The translations under genes and the position numbers were made by a program. DNA of 64,000 nt, taken from contig CM048853.1 of assembly GCA_026545225.1 (NCBI GenBank), forward strand, positions 18,435,255 to 18,499,254, in the 5' to 3' direction. Positions within the stretch are counted from its first letter, which is position 1. Each line of letters begins with the position of its first letter. The notes beneath the pieces were generated by a model. It did not search any database, had not been told where the DNA came from, and was given only the letters and a program-made list of their open reading frames with translations. The DNA comes from Cornus controversa. Its lineage: Eukaryota; Streptophyta; Magnoliopsida; Cornales; Cornaceae. Below are positions 1-10,824 of the stretch, piece by piece.

Positions 1-240
1 GGGCAAAAGTCTCTTGATAATCTATACCATGGGTCTGGGCATACCCCTTGGCAACCAATTGGGCCTTATAGCGAGCAACTGACCCATCTGGATTACGCTT
101 AACTGCAAACACCCAACGACACCCCACAGCCTTTCGTTCAACAGGAAACGAAACCATTTCCTAAGTCTGATTTTTCTTAAGTGCCTGTAGTTCTTCAATC
201 ATAGCGTCACACCACTGAGGTAAGGCTAGTGCATCTGCAA
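1..240 (-). pseudogene. Ty1/copia reverse transcriptase fragment (N-terminal RT)
   Basis: Read on the minus strand this gives the classic plant Copia RT start: a Q-W..AM.EE.QAL.KN block, then WVFAVKRNPDGSVARYKAQ, then LVAKGYAQTHGIDYQETFA at the window edge. These are the family's invariant motifs upstream of the catalytic aspartates, which lie outside the window. A Trp codon in the KNQTWE-equivalent position is TAG, so the copy is dead. Homology stops near 240, where an RTE tail abuts it. The PBS and LTR end at 1353-1690 have the same orientation and may belong to the same element. Confidence 0.9.
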
Positions 241-243
241 CAC

Positions 244-244
<1 letters not shown>

Positions 245-271
<27 letters not shown>
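245..271. repeat. (CAT)9 microsatellite, RTE LINE 3' tail
   Basis: Nine perfect CAT units directly abut the RTE 3' end that follows. Plant RTE-type LINEs end in short (ATG)n-like tails instead of poly(A), so this is best read as the tail of the minus-strand element at 272-828. Confidence 0.8.
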
Positions 272-274
<3 letters not shown>

Positions 275-828
275 TGCCTTATTCTCGTATAAACGAGGTC
301 GGTCACATAAATTCTCTTTCTCCATTCTTTTCTATTAGTCGCCATTTCACCTAATATGTTTAACTTTTTAAAATTGTTTCTAATAACTTCATCCCACATT
401 ATTTTGGGTCGGCCTCTTCGTCTCTTGCCTTATATAGATATTAACTTACCTCTTCTTACCGGTGCAATTATAGGTCTCCGTTGTATGTGACCAAACCACC
501 TAAGTCTACTCTCTCTTATATTCTCGTTGATAGGTGTTATTTCTAATTTTTCTCTTACACTTTCATTAGTAACTCTATCTCTTCTAGTCACTCTCACGAG
601 TTTCACCATCCATCTTAGCATTCTCATTTCTACAACATGAATGCGTTGTTCTTGTTTCTTTTTTAAAACCCAACACTCCACTCCATATAGCATAGTTGGC
701 CTAATAACGGTCCTATAAAATTTTCCTTTTAGCCTATGTGTTATTTTTTTATCACATAAGATGCCACTAGCTTCTCTCCATTTTGTTCATCTAGATCCAA
801 TTCTACTAGCTATATCACTATCAATCTA
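272..828 (-). mobile_element. RTE-type LINE, 3' part (RT C-terminus and 3' UTR), 5'-truncated
   Basis: The minus strand encodes the RTE RT C-terminus. It begins with a RIG-rich segment, then KWREASG-like, LKGKFYRTVIRPTMLYG, VECWVLKKKQEQ, and VVEMRMLRWM followed by RESRLRWFGHIQRRP. The longest open stretch is 430-693, and one stop interrupts the upstream part. The 3' UTR contains the conserved block complementary to GACC..GTTTATACG..GGCAAGG just before the (CAT)9 tail. The element is 5'-truncated at about 828. Orientation and tail agree. Confidence 0.85.
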
Positions 829-1352
829 GTGATGACAATGGCGATAGAAGATTCTAACGATGACGCAACAAATAGGCATTAATAAGGATCTATAAATGGC
901 CGGACTGAGCAGCAAGGCTTCAACATGATTCCAGTGAGGAGGCGCAATTTCTGAAGACGGCTAAGGGTTCTGCAATGAGTGGACAGGGATTGATGGCCTT
1001 TAGGGATTAGGGTTTATTTAGGGAACTACTAGGGTCTAGGGTTTTGATGGATAGTGAATGGTTGTGATGGATGGCAATGGTTAAGGTTGTATTAGGGTAT
1101 AGTGTGTTGTTGCAGATGGTGGTAATGGTGACTAGGGTTTCGTGGTGTGGTTTTCGGTTGGCTTGGTTACAATGGTTGATTGAGGTAATGCTGGTTTGGT
1201 GTGTGGAGGTTGTGAGAGGTAGTGACAGCAGCGATCAGTCATGTATGGCTTGGGTAAAGGTTAATGTTAAGGTTTCCGTTCATGAACAGTAATCGATGGG
1301 TTTAAGATTGCTGTGAACAGTAGATGAATGCTTAACAAACTTGGAACTTTCA
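829..1352. other. Unassigned segment, possibly Copia untranslated leader
   Basis: There is no convincing ORF; the plus-strand open frame at 1071-1292 has no recognisable domain. The segment lies between the RTE 5' truncation point and a minus-strand PBS, so it could be leader sequence of the Copia element whose LTR end follows. That is inference from position only. Confidence 0.3.
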
Positions 1353-1690
1353 CTCTGGTACCAAAATTGATGATATTAAAACTAATGCAAGACAGGTAGG
1401 AATGTTTCGATATCAAAATTGACTAAGAATGAAGAACAAAATGAGAGAGAAGAGAAGAAGAATAAGGGAGAGAAGAAATAGGGGAAGAAGTCCATAATGT
1501 ATATTCAATAATCAATAATCATAAAAAAGTGCCTGTTCAATGTTATCAACCTACATATATATAAAGCCTTAAAGTAGAACCCTAATCAAATCCTACTAAA
1601 AAAAAAAAATACTAAAATACAAAAATATCCTAAAATTAAAACGTTCCCAAAATAATAATAATAAATGGACAAAAATCCCTAATTCTATAT
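1353..1690 (-). mobile_element. Probable Copia LTR 3' end with PBS
   Basis: At 1353-1367 the minus strand reads TGGTACCAGAG, one base from the initiator-Met PBS TGGTATCAGAG. It follows an LTR-like end in ..ATCATCA at 1368. Further into the LTR (plus 1436-1500) is a GA-rich block, and at 1550-1565 there is a TATA-like TATATATA. This is the usual U3-R-U5 order on the minus strand. The outer LTR boundary was not found, so the right limit is approximate. Confidence 0.5.
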
Positions 1691-1744
1691 AGCTTTCCGA
1701 TGTCTCCAATAGTAGGTGCGGATCATGCGTACTTCAAGCTCTCA

Positions 1745-2300
1745 GGTCATGCCCCGTTCTCCATCACATAGCCCACCTTGTCCACGACAATACGAAAGTC
1801 TTGGGAAGGTAGACACTAGCAAATGGTCCCCACATTACACATCCACCCAAAAACTAACATACCTCCCACTCTTCACCTTGAAGCGAATATGTTTGGAAAA
1901 TTCATTCCATCCCTTTTGAATGAACTTCCAAACCCCCACCCCTCCCAAGGATCTCACCTCAAAAGAGCACCCTCCACCTTCATCGAACTTTCTGCAAATA
2001 ACCCTCCTCCAGAGCTTAGGCCTATCCACCCCAAATCTCCACAACCACTATCCCAACAGGGCTTTGTTGAACATATCCAATCTCTTAACTCTCAAACCCC
2101 CTAGCTTAATAGGTCTACAAACCTGATCCCAATTCACGAGGTGATATTTAAACTTATCGCCCATACCTCCCCACAAAAAGTTCTGTGGCAGCTTCTCAAT
2201 CATCTTAACAACGAAAACATGAATCTAGGAACAAACCTACCCCACATCCCATAATATTAGCCAAATAGGCTATCTCGGCCACAATTCTGCCTGTGTCATC
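1745..2300 (-). pseudogene. L1-type LINE fragment, RT C-terminal region
   Basis: The minus strand gives the plant L1 segment between the RT thumb and the zinc-binding domain: KYHLVNWDQVCRPIKLGGL, then LDMFNKALLG-stop-WLWRFGVDR, then GVGVWKFIQKGWNEFSKHI and VSFWVDVWCGDHL. An in-frame stop replaces a Lys or Arg before WLWR. The plus-strand open frames here are shadows. It is interrupted at about 2310 by an RTE fragment in the opposite orientation, and more L1 of the same orientation follows at 3195-4130. Confidence 0.8.
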
Positions 2301-2313
2301 TTAACACAGCTAG

Positions 2314-3194
2314 TCCTAATCCCGGATAAAGGAGGGTTGTGTTAGGTAGCCTAGCAGTCAGCGTAAAACTTTTGTCATGCCAATATGAACATGAATCTAT
2401 GAATATACGAGTAAATGTTAGAGCGTTCCTTGTAAGCGATGCATTGCATCAGCTTCCAGATGCTTTGAAAAATGGTCAAGGGGCGTCGCATCGGCAACCA
2501 GACATGGTAAAATGTAGGCAAGGGTTCCCGCATTTTTTCGGACAAGCATGGGTAAAGAAGTTAGCCCAAGATGGTAGGCTTAGGATAGGGACTTTGAATA
2601 TAGGAACATTGATAGGTAAAGTAATGGAGTTGGTAGACACTATGATTAAAAGGAAGTTTAATATGGTATCTTTACAAGAAACTAAGTGGGTAGGTGCAAA
2701 AGCTAGAGAAATTGAAGGATATAGACTTTACTACACCAAAAGGATAGAAATGGAGTAGGGATAATTATTGCTAAAAATTTAAAAGATGTTGTAACCATTA
2801 TTAGATAATATGAGAGGCTTATATTAGTAAAACTTGTATTATGAGGAAATATAGTTAGCGCCTATGCACACCAAGTAGGACTAGATGAACACATTAAAAC
2901 ACAATTTTGGGAAAATATAGATGAATTAATTCAAGGGATACCTGAAGGAGAAAAAAGTATATATAGGAGGAGACTTTATCGGTCATGTAGGAAAAATTGT
3001 GGAGGATATGAGACGGAACATGGTGGACATGGATCTGGAGATAGAAATAGTGTTGGGGTATCTTAGATTTTGCAGTAGCATTTAATCTTATAGTTAGGAA
3101 TACCTATTTTGAAAAGAGAGATGGACATTTAATAACCATTAAAAGTGGATCAAATAGGAGTCAAATCGATTTGTTTTTAACTAGAACAGTAAGT
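2314..3194 (+). pseudogene. RTE-type LINE 5' fragment (leader and AP endonuclease start)
   Basis: Starts at the conserved RTE leader (CCGGATAAAGGAGGGTTG-like) and continues into the endonuclease: LRIGTLNIGTLIGKVMELVD, then MVSLQETKWVGAKA with the catalytic QETKW. After several stops and frame changes, KSGSNRSQIDLFLT matches the last endonuclease motif. Everything downstream (RT) is missing, so this is a 3'-truncated copy, the opposite of the usual LINE truncation. It splits the minus-strand L1. Confidence 0.8.
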
Positions 3195-4130
3195 AGGAAT
3201 CACCCTCACTCCCAACCCCATTGTACCTGCACAACTACTTCCTCAAAGCCATGGCAGAATCTTCCCCCAAGTGCAACTGAATCCCTTCCCCACACACAAT
3301 GTAATCCCTCTGATTCATTAAAATCAATGTTCTGTTTGACACCATTCATTGGCCACTGAGAGCTTCCCAGACCCCCCTCAACCTGCTCAACCAACTTAAT
3401 GGCGTTGTTCCCCACATCTACTGGAATCTCGGACGCCAACTGAAGCACCATTCCCCTTTGAGAACCTTCACTAGAAATCCCAACTTCATCTTCCGATCCC
3501 ATCACACCCACCGAAGCAAAGAAAGGAAGGATGGACTGAGATTCTTGCGTTCTGGTAATGTTTTTAAAATTACTAACTTTCGACTAGGCCTGATCCATGC
3601 CTTTGGGCTTCCCATTTTCTGCAGGCCAATTCTCTTTCTCAGTCCACATCCAGCGTCTTCCTTTCACTTGCTTCTTGACGGATTGGGCTTGGCCCACTTG
3701 TTTCTGATCAGTCCTCTCCCACTTAATTTCCCTTTCCTCCGATCTCCCTGGATTGGTCCAACGTGACCATACCCATTTCTATTGTGGATTCTATTCAGCC
3801 CACTCCGTCGTAGACCAGGCGCATAAGATCCGTTTTAACGAGGCCAGTTGTGCCTACCCAACAAACACATCACTCCAGTTGAGCCAGTTGGAAAAGGCCC
3901 ACCCTCATGCTGCATAATCAGGCCCACCTCACTTTATTTTGCTGAGACGGATCTCCTTTAACCATCCTTTCAGACCAATATTTTCTGAAAGTAGTAGATC
4001 CAATGCCCCATTTTTTTGGCCAGACCCCCACCCTTTGGCCCAATTCTGTAGTCCACTACTAAGTTAAGACCTCCTGCAGAGCACATGCCCATCCCAATTC
4101 AAAATTGTAATGCCTGCCATTATATGGTTC
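3195..4130 (-). pseudogene. L1 ORF1 linker-region fragment
   Basis: The segment is rich in GGCCCA/TGGGCC motifs and in Gly-Pro-Lys-Trp-type codons on the minus strand. That composition is the same as the ORF1 linker of the plus-strand L1 at 7140-7420. The longest minus frame is 3206-3511, and the remainder is broken. Orientation matches the L1 RT piece at 1745-2300, so both may be parts of one element with an internal deletion. No zinc knuckle was seen. The assignment rests on composition and resemblance, not on catalytic motifs. Confidence 0.5.
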
Positions 4131-4139
4131 AGAACTTAG

Positions 4140-4715
4140 AATTCAACATTGGGGATGGTTTAAAGTTTTAAATGTTTCTTGACCCTTAACTTGATGGCTG
4201 CACTCTAATTCATAAATTAGGACATAGAATGATTATAGATATGGGCTATAGAAGGGATGTTGGGTTGAATGAATTGATCCACCGTGGCTGTTGGAGGTAG
4301 CCTGCCCCAAGTCCTGTGCCTCATTTCTGGAATAAAATTACAGATATTAGACTGCAGCAAGGTGATGACCTGATTATTTGAAGGCATGGAAGTTTTAAAT
4401 TCAAAAATGTTTGGAATCATATCAGAAGTGCTTCTCCAATTGTTTGTTGGTTTGCATTGTGTTGGACTGGATGTAGACCAAGAATGAACTTCACTGCTTT
4501 TATGGTTCTGCAAAATTAGATTCCTACTCATCCAAATCTCCAGAAGAGGGTATTCCGACTGTACCTATCTTTCATAATTGTACAGGTCATGGAGACACTA
4601 CTGACCATGTTTTTGCGTATAGTGGTTATGCTGCTGGGGTTGGAAATTGTTTGATATGTCTATTACATTGGAATATGCCTGCGCTCTTCACTCTTCAAGA
4701 GTTGTTGTTCTGTTT
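4140..4715. other. Unrecognised segment with short open stretches
   Basis: The plus frame around 4515-4640 reads EEGIPTVPIFHNCTGHGD followed by TTDHVFAYSGYAAG, which looks protein-like, but no family is recognised. A 104-codon minus frame (4217-4531) overlaps most of the rest and has no known motif. It could be a captured exon fragment; nothing more can be supported. Confidence 0.25.
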
Positions 4716-4802
4716 CATCATCATCATCATCATCCTTGCCTTTATCCCATATGGATGGGGTCGGCCACATGAATTCTGTTTTTCCATTCTTTCCTATTAT
4801 AC
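4716..4802 (-). mobile_element. Severely 5'-truncated RTE LINE tail with (CAT)6
   Basis: (CAT)6 at 4716-4733 is followed by the same 3' UTR block seen at 272-350 (CCTTGCCTTTATCCCATATG, then GGGGTCGGCCACATGAATTC). Only about 70 bp of the element remain. This is typical 5' truncation during target-primed reverse transcription. Confidence 0.75.
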
Positions 4803-5530
4803 ACCATTTCTTCTCTTTATGAATGCTTTATTGAGAGGTCATTCTGGTTCAATATATATTCATAATTTGCCAAGTATTGATCTACCCTGCTTCAATATAT
4901 ATTCATGCAAGTAGATTGAGTACAATACAATTGGCTATATGTGATGGATAGAGAAAAAATTATGGTTGTTGAGGAGTTATTTCATATGTATTAGGGTGTA
5001 ATTTGGAGATTTTATTATTACACGTGACCTATGATTCGAGGTTTTAAATTGTTTGTCCTTGACACGGAAACAATCTTGTTTATATGCAATTGTTCAGCCC
5101 AATTCAATAAGTCTTTTCGTCATAAAATTATTTAATAGTAGGTTTCCTGTATTAGTCACTAGTGTCTCAGCCACTTGTAAACAAAACCAAAACTTGTATC
5201 ATAACAATACACGTAGCGCTTAATATTTAAATTCTTATATTCATCTCGTGATGGTATTATCCTGTGTCCCCACCCCCTTCATAGGCATGACTAACCCCTC
5301 TTGACACCCAAAATCACCTCCAAAACAACCGGTATCGAATAAACACTGGTTAATACCTTCAAGAGATGAATATGAGATCTTTGGGTCATATCTAGCAACT
5401 ACCCCATAGGGGTTAGGTTGAATCATTTAAATATATTAGTTTGATGATGGAATCATTGCTGTTTTAGGCCATATTCATAAAATAAATAAATAATTGAAAG
5501 ATGCTGTGAATTATCTATGTGATTGGAAGA
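4803..5530. other. No gene recognised
   Basis: AT-rich sequence. A 61-codon minus frame at 5241-5426 lies in a slightly GC-richer patch but has no recognisable domain, A/B boxes or ends; a degraded short element is possible. Confidence 0.3.
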
Positions 5531-5787
5531 ATTAAGGTTGCCATTGGGAGGGTCATTGAATGTGAATGAGCATTGAATGAAGCTTGTGAATCATGGATTT
5601 ACAAAATTGATTGAAAGTTGGTTTTCTAATCTTGGAAGATTAGAATTTATATATTTGAAAAAATTAAGGTTACAGTTGGGAGGGTTATTGAATGTGAATG
5701 AGCATTGAATGAAGCTTGTGTATCATGTATTTACAAAATTGATTGAAAGTTGGTTTTTAATCTTGGTTAGAATTTATATATTTGAAA
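5531..5787. repeat. Tandem duplication, two units of about 132 bp
   Basis: Units begin at ATTAAGGTT (5531 and 5663) and share GGGAGGGT.ATTGAATGTG, GAATGAAGCTTGTG and TTGATTGAAAGTTGG in the same order, with a few substitutions and small deletions in the second unit. Confidence 0.9.
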
Positions 5788-6127
5788 ATCTTAGAACAGT
5801 TCCAAAAGTTAAATAAGATTTTTAAATTGAAAACAGTTAGAAAATTTGGCAAAAAAATTTTTTGAAGTAAAATTCTTCAAGCTAGAGAACGTTTTTTAGA
5901 AAAAGTGAAAAAGCTTGCCTTCAAATATCCCATAAATAAAGGTAGGTCATAATTGATGAAAATGTGAAGGACTTTCTTAAATATTTCCAAAAAAAAAATT
6001 AGTGACTAAAAAATAACTAAATTAAGGGTGAGATTGCTCTCTACCTTGCATCTAGTCATCTGATCTTGTATAAGACTCAAAATGTTCTAATAGTTCCATC
6101 ATCGGTGAACTCGAAGGTCAGAGGGTT

Positions 6128-7492
6128 ATGGGAAGCAACGTAGATCTGATTCGAAAGGCTTCGTATGCAGAGGTCGCTCGGCTGCCGCGATTATTCTCAG
6201 GGGGGAAGGCTGTGGTGCTGCCTACGCCGGAGACGAGAGGGTATGCCTCAAAGTGGAGGACGACGGACTATGGCAAAGAAGAGAGATGCTATGGGCGTGT
6301 CTCATTGGGAAATTTGACAAAGAAGTTGGGTCGATTGAGAGAATAGCAGAGTGGGCTACTAAGGCCTGGCGAGTTTCCTGTGGGGTAAGGGTGGTGCCGA
6401 TGCTGGATTCCCTCCTGTTGTTTCAATTGTCATCGCATGCTGAGGCAGTTAGAGTTTTGCTTGAAGGTAGGAGGACACGGGGTGAGGCTAGCTTGAGAAT
6501 CGATGTGTGGTATTTTCGGGCTGGAATTTCTGGAGGTCTAAGGGTGAGGAAGGAACGCCGGATACTACTGTTTGGATTAGCACTCCATGTCTGGTGTGAT
6601 TCTCTGTTTGTTGCTGTGGGTGAGGCGTGTGGAGGATTTGTTGGGGTGGAGGCCGACCCTACAAGAGATGCTACGTTACAATTTCGATAAAAGAGGGTGG
6701 TGAGATGCTGGACTTCGTTTGGATTAAAGATGACTGTCTCTACTACAAGGTGGCCGCCATGGAGGAGAAACTGTCGAAGATGGTGCCTACTGTAGCGTCT
6801 CTTCTCTTGCAGGGCGAGACGAACGGGAGCTCATGAGTCATGACAGAGGAGGAATGGTGGAGCTTGAGGGATGAGGGTGTCTGCTGGAACAGACACGACG
6901 GCTCCGAGAGGGTCAACCTAAGAAAGGGACGTCTGAGAATGGTAATGGCGCAAGAACAAGGATGAGGGGATAGCCACACACCAAAGACGCATGGTTACAA
7001 GGGAAGAAGAAAATGGGCGTGTGGGTCACCAGAACGTAACGGGCAGAGGGAGTGGGAGAGGGAGTGGGCGACAGCTGGGGGGCTACGTGGTGAAAGGGGA
7101 TTGGGCCACATGGATAAACGCTCACGTGACCTTAGAGGCTGTGATTTAAATTCACATACAAGTGGGCCATTCTCAACTCTTTTAATCGATTTGGGCCGCT
7201 TACGAGCCCAGTTAATGAAGAGAAAGGGAATGGAGATTTAAATCAGATTGGGTTGGGCCAAAGGACGGGACGATTGGGCCACTTGAGTCCGAAGGAGCAC
7301 CATTATCATCGTAAGCCCAATGAAGGAAAAGTCCCTCTTAATTCGCATGGGCCACTAAAGTCTGGGCCAACAAAAGTTGGGCCTGATTTAAAAGGAAAAA
7401 ACGCTGAGGCTTATGGATTGAAGAAGGATAGATCAAATAGAGCCTTACGCAAGAACTCATCGTTCCTTCAGCGCATCTCACATAGCTTCAAT
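6128..7492 (+). pseudogene. L1 ORF1, N-terminal half (DUF4283-like domain)
   Basis: Begins with MGSNVDLIRKASYAEVARL. A frameshift near 6250-6300 moves into the frame 6253-6690, which carries the DUF4283 pattern: ACLIGKFDKEVGSI, RVVPMLDSLLLFQL, AEAVRVLLEG, LFGLALHVW and VGEACGGFVGVEA. The segment 7140-7490 is the Gly/Pro/Lys-rich linker with repeated GGGCC motifs, ending in SHSFNGCN where a MITE interrupts it. In plant L1s this protein is the RNA-binding, gag-like ORF1p. At least two frame changes and several stops make it non-functional. Confidence 0.8.
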
Positions 7493-7500
7493 GGCTGCAA

Positions 7501-7939
7501 CATAGTTGTTAAAGGCTCAAGGCGCACTAAGGCGCTAAGGCTTCCTGGAGCCTGAGGCGCGAGGCGCGGGCCTGACTGAAGTGAGGCGCAAGTTGAATAT
7601 TTTTTTTTTAAATATTACATTTTGTAGTGAGTGAGTGAAACAATGTAGAACAACAACAATTGAGAGCAAATAAAAAGCATATTCATGGCAATTAACAACA
7701 AATGACACAGAAAAATAGATTTCGAAGTGAGTGAAACAGCATCTGCAGGTGCGCCTCACGCCTCAGGCGCGCCTTGCGCCTCGTGCCTCAGGTGCCCCTC
7801 AAGTGCGCCTCGCGCCTCAGGCGCACCTCGGTGCCTAAGGCTCGCACCTCTTTGAAGGGGCCTCGCCTGGGCATACCCTAGGCGCAAAGGCTGCGCCCCA
7901 CGCCTCAGGCGCGCACCTCGCGCGCCTTTGACAACGATG
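7501..7939. mobile_element. hAT-like MITE, GC-rich, 8-bp TSD
   Basis: GGCTGCAA flanks the element at 7493-7500 and 7940-7947. The ends form terminal inverted repeats: left CATAGTTGTTAAAGGC, right complement CATCGTTGTCAAAGGC (two mismatches). The interior is 439 bp with no transposase, and both subterminal arms are strings of GCGCCTCAGGCGC-type motifs that can fold on themselves, separated by an AT-rich centre (7595-7740). An 8-bp TSD is the hAT hallmark. It inserted into L1 ORF1: removing it with one TSD copy rejoins the ORF1 frame. Confidence 0.85.
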
Positions 7940-7947
7940 GGCTGCAA

Positions 7948-9109
7948 TGTATCAGTTGACGACATGGCGATGCTGGAAAGGAGACATAAGGAGGCTGATG
8001 AGAACGGGGTGGTTTGGCATAGGTTGGGGTTGAAATTCAGTAATGGTGGTAATGGCAGAAGCTCTGTAATCAAACGTGATCGTAATTCTGCTGCGATGGA
8101 GTTCCAATCTCTCTTGAAAAATTCTTCTATGGGTAAGAGATGGTTGAGAAAAGAAAAACATAAGTAGGTTTTGAAGCCGAGATCGGAACAAGGGCAAAAG
8201 TGTGGCGATATATATGGTATGTCTGAGTACAGGAGGTTGGTCCCTGTTTCTGTTCTCTCTTCTCCTCCTTTTTCTTCTTCTTCTAAGGGGAGACCAGGAA
8301 GGGACTTCACCGGCAATTGGTTGATTAATGGAGGAAGGAGTGGGATGGGTGTTGCTTCAGGGCCCGTTTTGAGGCAGGTACTGTCAACAGAGAAGCTAGG
8401 TGGTGAGCTCAGCCTGAGGGTTAATGATTCTCAAGGTATTTCAATCAAATCGGACAGAATATATGGAGGAATTATTCTGTGTGTTGGGAAGGGAATTCAA
8501 CTGAGCCTTCAAAAAGAAGCTGCAGCAGCTCTAATGAGTGAGATGAAGATGCACAGTGGGGTGGATTTTGGGAACGAATTCAGTTCAACTGACGCTGCTA
8601 AACCTGTAACAGGAGAAGGGCTTCATGCTGATTGGGCGATGCGGGGGGATGAGGCTGAGGGAGGTCTTCCTACTGATCCATTCGATCTCAATCATGCCAT
8701 TGTGACTCGAACTGATGAGGAAGGGAGAGGATGGGGTCTGACACACCCTTTGGCAGCTTTGGGTCTTGAAGAAGAAGGGGATCATGAGGGGCATCGAACT
8801 ATAAATGAGGAAATGGAAAGTTGGTTGAGGAGTAATGTGGAGGGGATGGGTCAGAACCTTGGGTTGACATATACAGGAGAGGAAGAGAGGACCATGAGAA
8901 TTTTTGGTGTTCTTGAAGGAAACTTGCTGGTAGAAAGAAAAGTTCATCTTGGAAGAGAGAGCTACGTAACCTTCTTTCTTATGTTAACTATGAAGGGAGG
9001 AGTGGGTCAGAGAGGGGAAAGAGTCAAGGGGGAAGGAGGGAGGAGGAGAAAGCTATCATTAGCCTATGAAGATGCGGTTAGTGACTTGGAATATTCAGCG
9101 GCTCAATGA
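7948..9109 (+). pseudogene. L1 ORF1, C-terminal half
   Basis: The ORF1 frame resumes after the MITE (VSVDDMAMLERRHKEADENG), stops at 8165-8167, and continues in another frame as a 312-codon open stretch, 8171-9109, the longest in the window. That stretch is hydrophilic, with acidic and Ser-rich segments typical of the linker between ORF1p and the endonuclease. It overlaps the endonuclease start at about 9071. No independent function is likely. Confidence 0.65.
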
Positions 9110-9785
9110 CCCGAGCAAGAGGAAGGTGGTGAAGTTGGGACTGCGCAAGTGGGGGCTCAAGTGATTTGCCTTCAAGAAATCAAGTTAAGCAATGTGTCTA
9201 AGGAGATTGTGAGAAGTGTTTGTGGAGGGAGATTTTTGGAATGGGAGACGCTTGATGTTGTAGGGATAGTAAGAGGCATTTTGGTGATTTGGGATAAGAG
9301 ATGAGTGTCTAGAATGGATGTGTGGAAAGAGAGATTTTCGATTTCTTGCTTGTTCAAATTAGAAGAGGATGGAGCCGAATGGATGTTCTCTGGAGTGTAT
9401 GGTCCGGTGGAGGATGTGGAGAGGGGTGTTTTGTGGGAGGAACTATCTGATGTTCGCAGGCGATGGGGGGTTCCATGGTGCGTGGGGGAAGACCTTAATG
9501 TTGTTAGATCCCCAGATGAGAGGCCTTTGGGTGGGAGATGGACGGCTGCCATGACTTCCTTCTCGGAATTTATTGATTATGAGGGGTTGATTGACTTACC
9601 TTTAGAAGGTACTCGCTTTGCATTGTCTAGTGATAGAGAAGCTCCGACATTCTCTTGGTTAGATCGGTTTCTGATCTCAGGAGACTGGGAGGAGAGATTC
9701 TCGGATGTGGCTCAGGTGGCACTGGCAAAACTAACGTCAGACCATGTCCCGTTGTTACTGGACTATGGGGGTTTGAGAAGGGTGA
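9071..9785 (+). pseudogene. L1 apurinic/apyrimidinic endonuclease domain
   Basis: Opens with MRLVTWNIQRLNDPSKRK, the canonical plant L1 endonuclease start. The remainder is spread over frames: LQEIKL near 9175, then in frame 9305-9892 FSGVYGPVEDVER, GVPWCVGEDLNVVRSPDER, FIDYEGLIDLPLEGTRF, SWLDRFLISGDWEE and LTSDHVPLLLDYGG. The catalytic Glu region, the DLNV motif and the SDH motif are all recognisable. Frameshifts near 9160 and 9300 disable it. In a live element it nicks target DNA to prime reverse transcription. Confidence 0.88.
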
Positions 9786-10080
9786 GAGTGCTCATGTGGG
9801 GGAGGTGGAAGAGATCGATCATTTGGCAAATATTTTGGGATGTAGAGTGGACTCTTTTCCCTCGACTTATTTGGGTCTTCCGCTGGGTGTGAAGGCACGA
9901 AGAGCCTCTGTTTGGGATCCTGTGGTGCAACGATTTGAGAGGAGATTAGCAAGGTGGAAGAAACAATACCTTTCGAAAGGGGGTAGAGTGACTTTGATAA
10001 ATAGCACACTTTCGAGTCTTCCTACCTACTTCATGTCCTTATTCCCATTGCCGACTTCTATCGAATTTCGCAAAACCGTC
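9786..10080 (+). pseudogene. L1 RT C-terminal segment fused after RT-core deletion
   Basis: Immediately after the endonuclease, the frame 9655-10215 reads GEVEEIDHLANILGC, FPSTYLGLPLG, RFERRLARWKKQYLSKGG and RVTLINSTLSSLPTYFMSL, the region downstream of the RT palm. The palm motifs, including the YADD box, are absent. A deletion of several hundred codons therefore joins endonuclease to thumb at about 9780. A further gap near 10080 removes the block that the minus-strand L1 at 1745-2300 retains. Confidence 0.85.
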
Positions 10081-10089
10081 ATAATTTTG

Positions 10090-10824
10090 TATCTAACTGC
10101 TATCATCTTGATAGTGGGAGAACAATTTGGGATGTTGGTTTCACGAGAAATCTTTAGGATTGGGAGACCGAGGATGCCATTCGTTTTTTGGAGTTGCTCT
10201 ATCTCCAAGTTGTGAATAGCGGAAGGGACGATTCTCTGGTGTGGATACCTTCTCCAAAGGGTTTCGAGGTGAGATCCTTTTATAGGAGCATTTCCGGGTT
10301 CGTAGGGACGACTTTCCTATGGAACCCTGTGTAGTGCACTAAGGCTCCCCCCAAGGTGGCCTTTTTCGAATGGACATCCGTTCTTGGGAAGATTTTAATG
10401 CTTGACAACTTGAGGAAAAGGCAACGGATCATTGTGAATTGGTGTTGTATGTGCAAGAGAGATGAGGAGTTCAGTCGACCATCTTTTACTTCATTGTCCA
10501 GTGGCCCGAGACTGTTGGAACTTGCTTCTAGGATTGTTGGGGGTTCAGTGGGTCATGCCTAGCTTTACTAGAGGTTTGATGGAAGCTTGGAGTGGTGGTC
10601 TAGTGGACGCCCAAGCTCGCGACTATTGGAAGGTGACCCCCCTGTGCGTGTGGTGGTGTTTGTGGCGGGAGCGGAACCGAAGAACGTTTGACAATGAAGA
10701 GACTTCTACTGGGGTGCTTAAATTCTCAATGATTAGCACACTCTTTTGTTGGATGCATGGTAGATCTTGTAACTCCATGGGAGAAATGATTGATTTCCTA
10801 GGTTCCTTTGTTTTAGATTCTTAA
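10090..10824 (+). pseudogene. L1 C-terminal zinc-binding domain (zf-RVT)
   Basis: Pieces in shifting frames: IWDVGFTRNL near 10120, LVWIPSPKGFEVRSFYRS near 10230, APPKVAFFEWTS near 10350, WCCMCKRDEE and then VDHLLLHCPVARDCWNLLL. These give the C-x2-C ... H-x4-C arrangement of zf-RVT. The last frame (10462-10824) runs to the terminator before the 3' UTR. It is interrupted by at least two frameshifts. Confidence 0.85.

Noticed and set aside
7756..8316. 186-codon minus frame
   Set aside because: Antisense to L1 ORF1 and runs through the GC-rich MITE, whose repeated GCGCC composition suppresses stops; low-complexity Arg/Ala/Gly translation.
8585..8947. 120-codon minus frame
   Set aside because: Antisense shadow of the L1 ORF1 C-terminal stretch 8171-9109.
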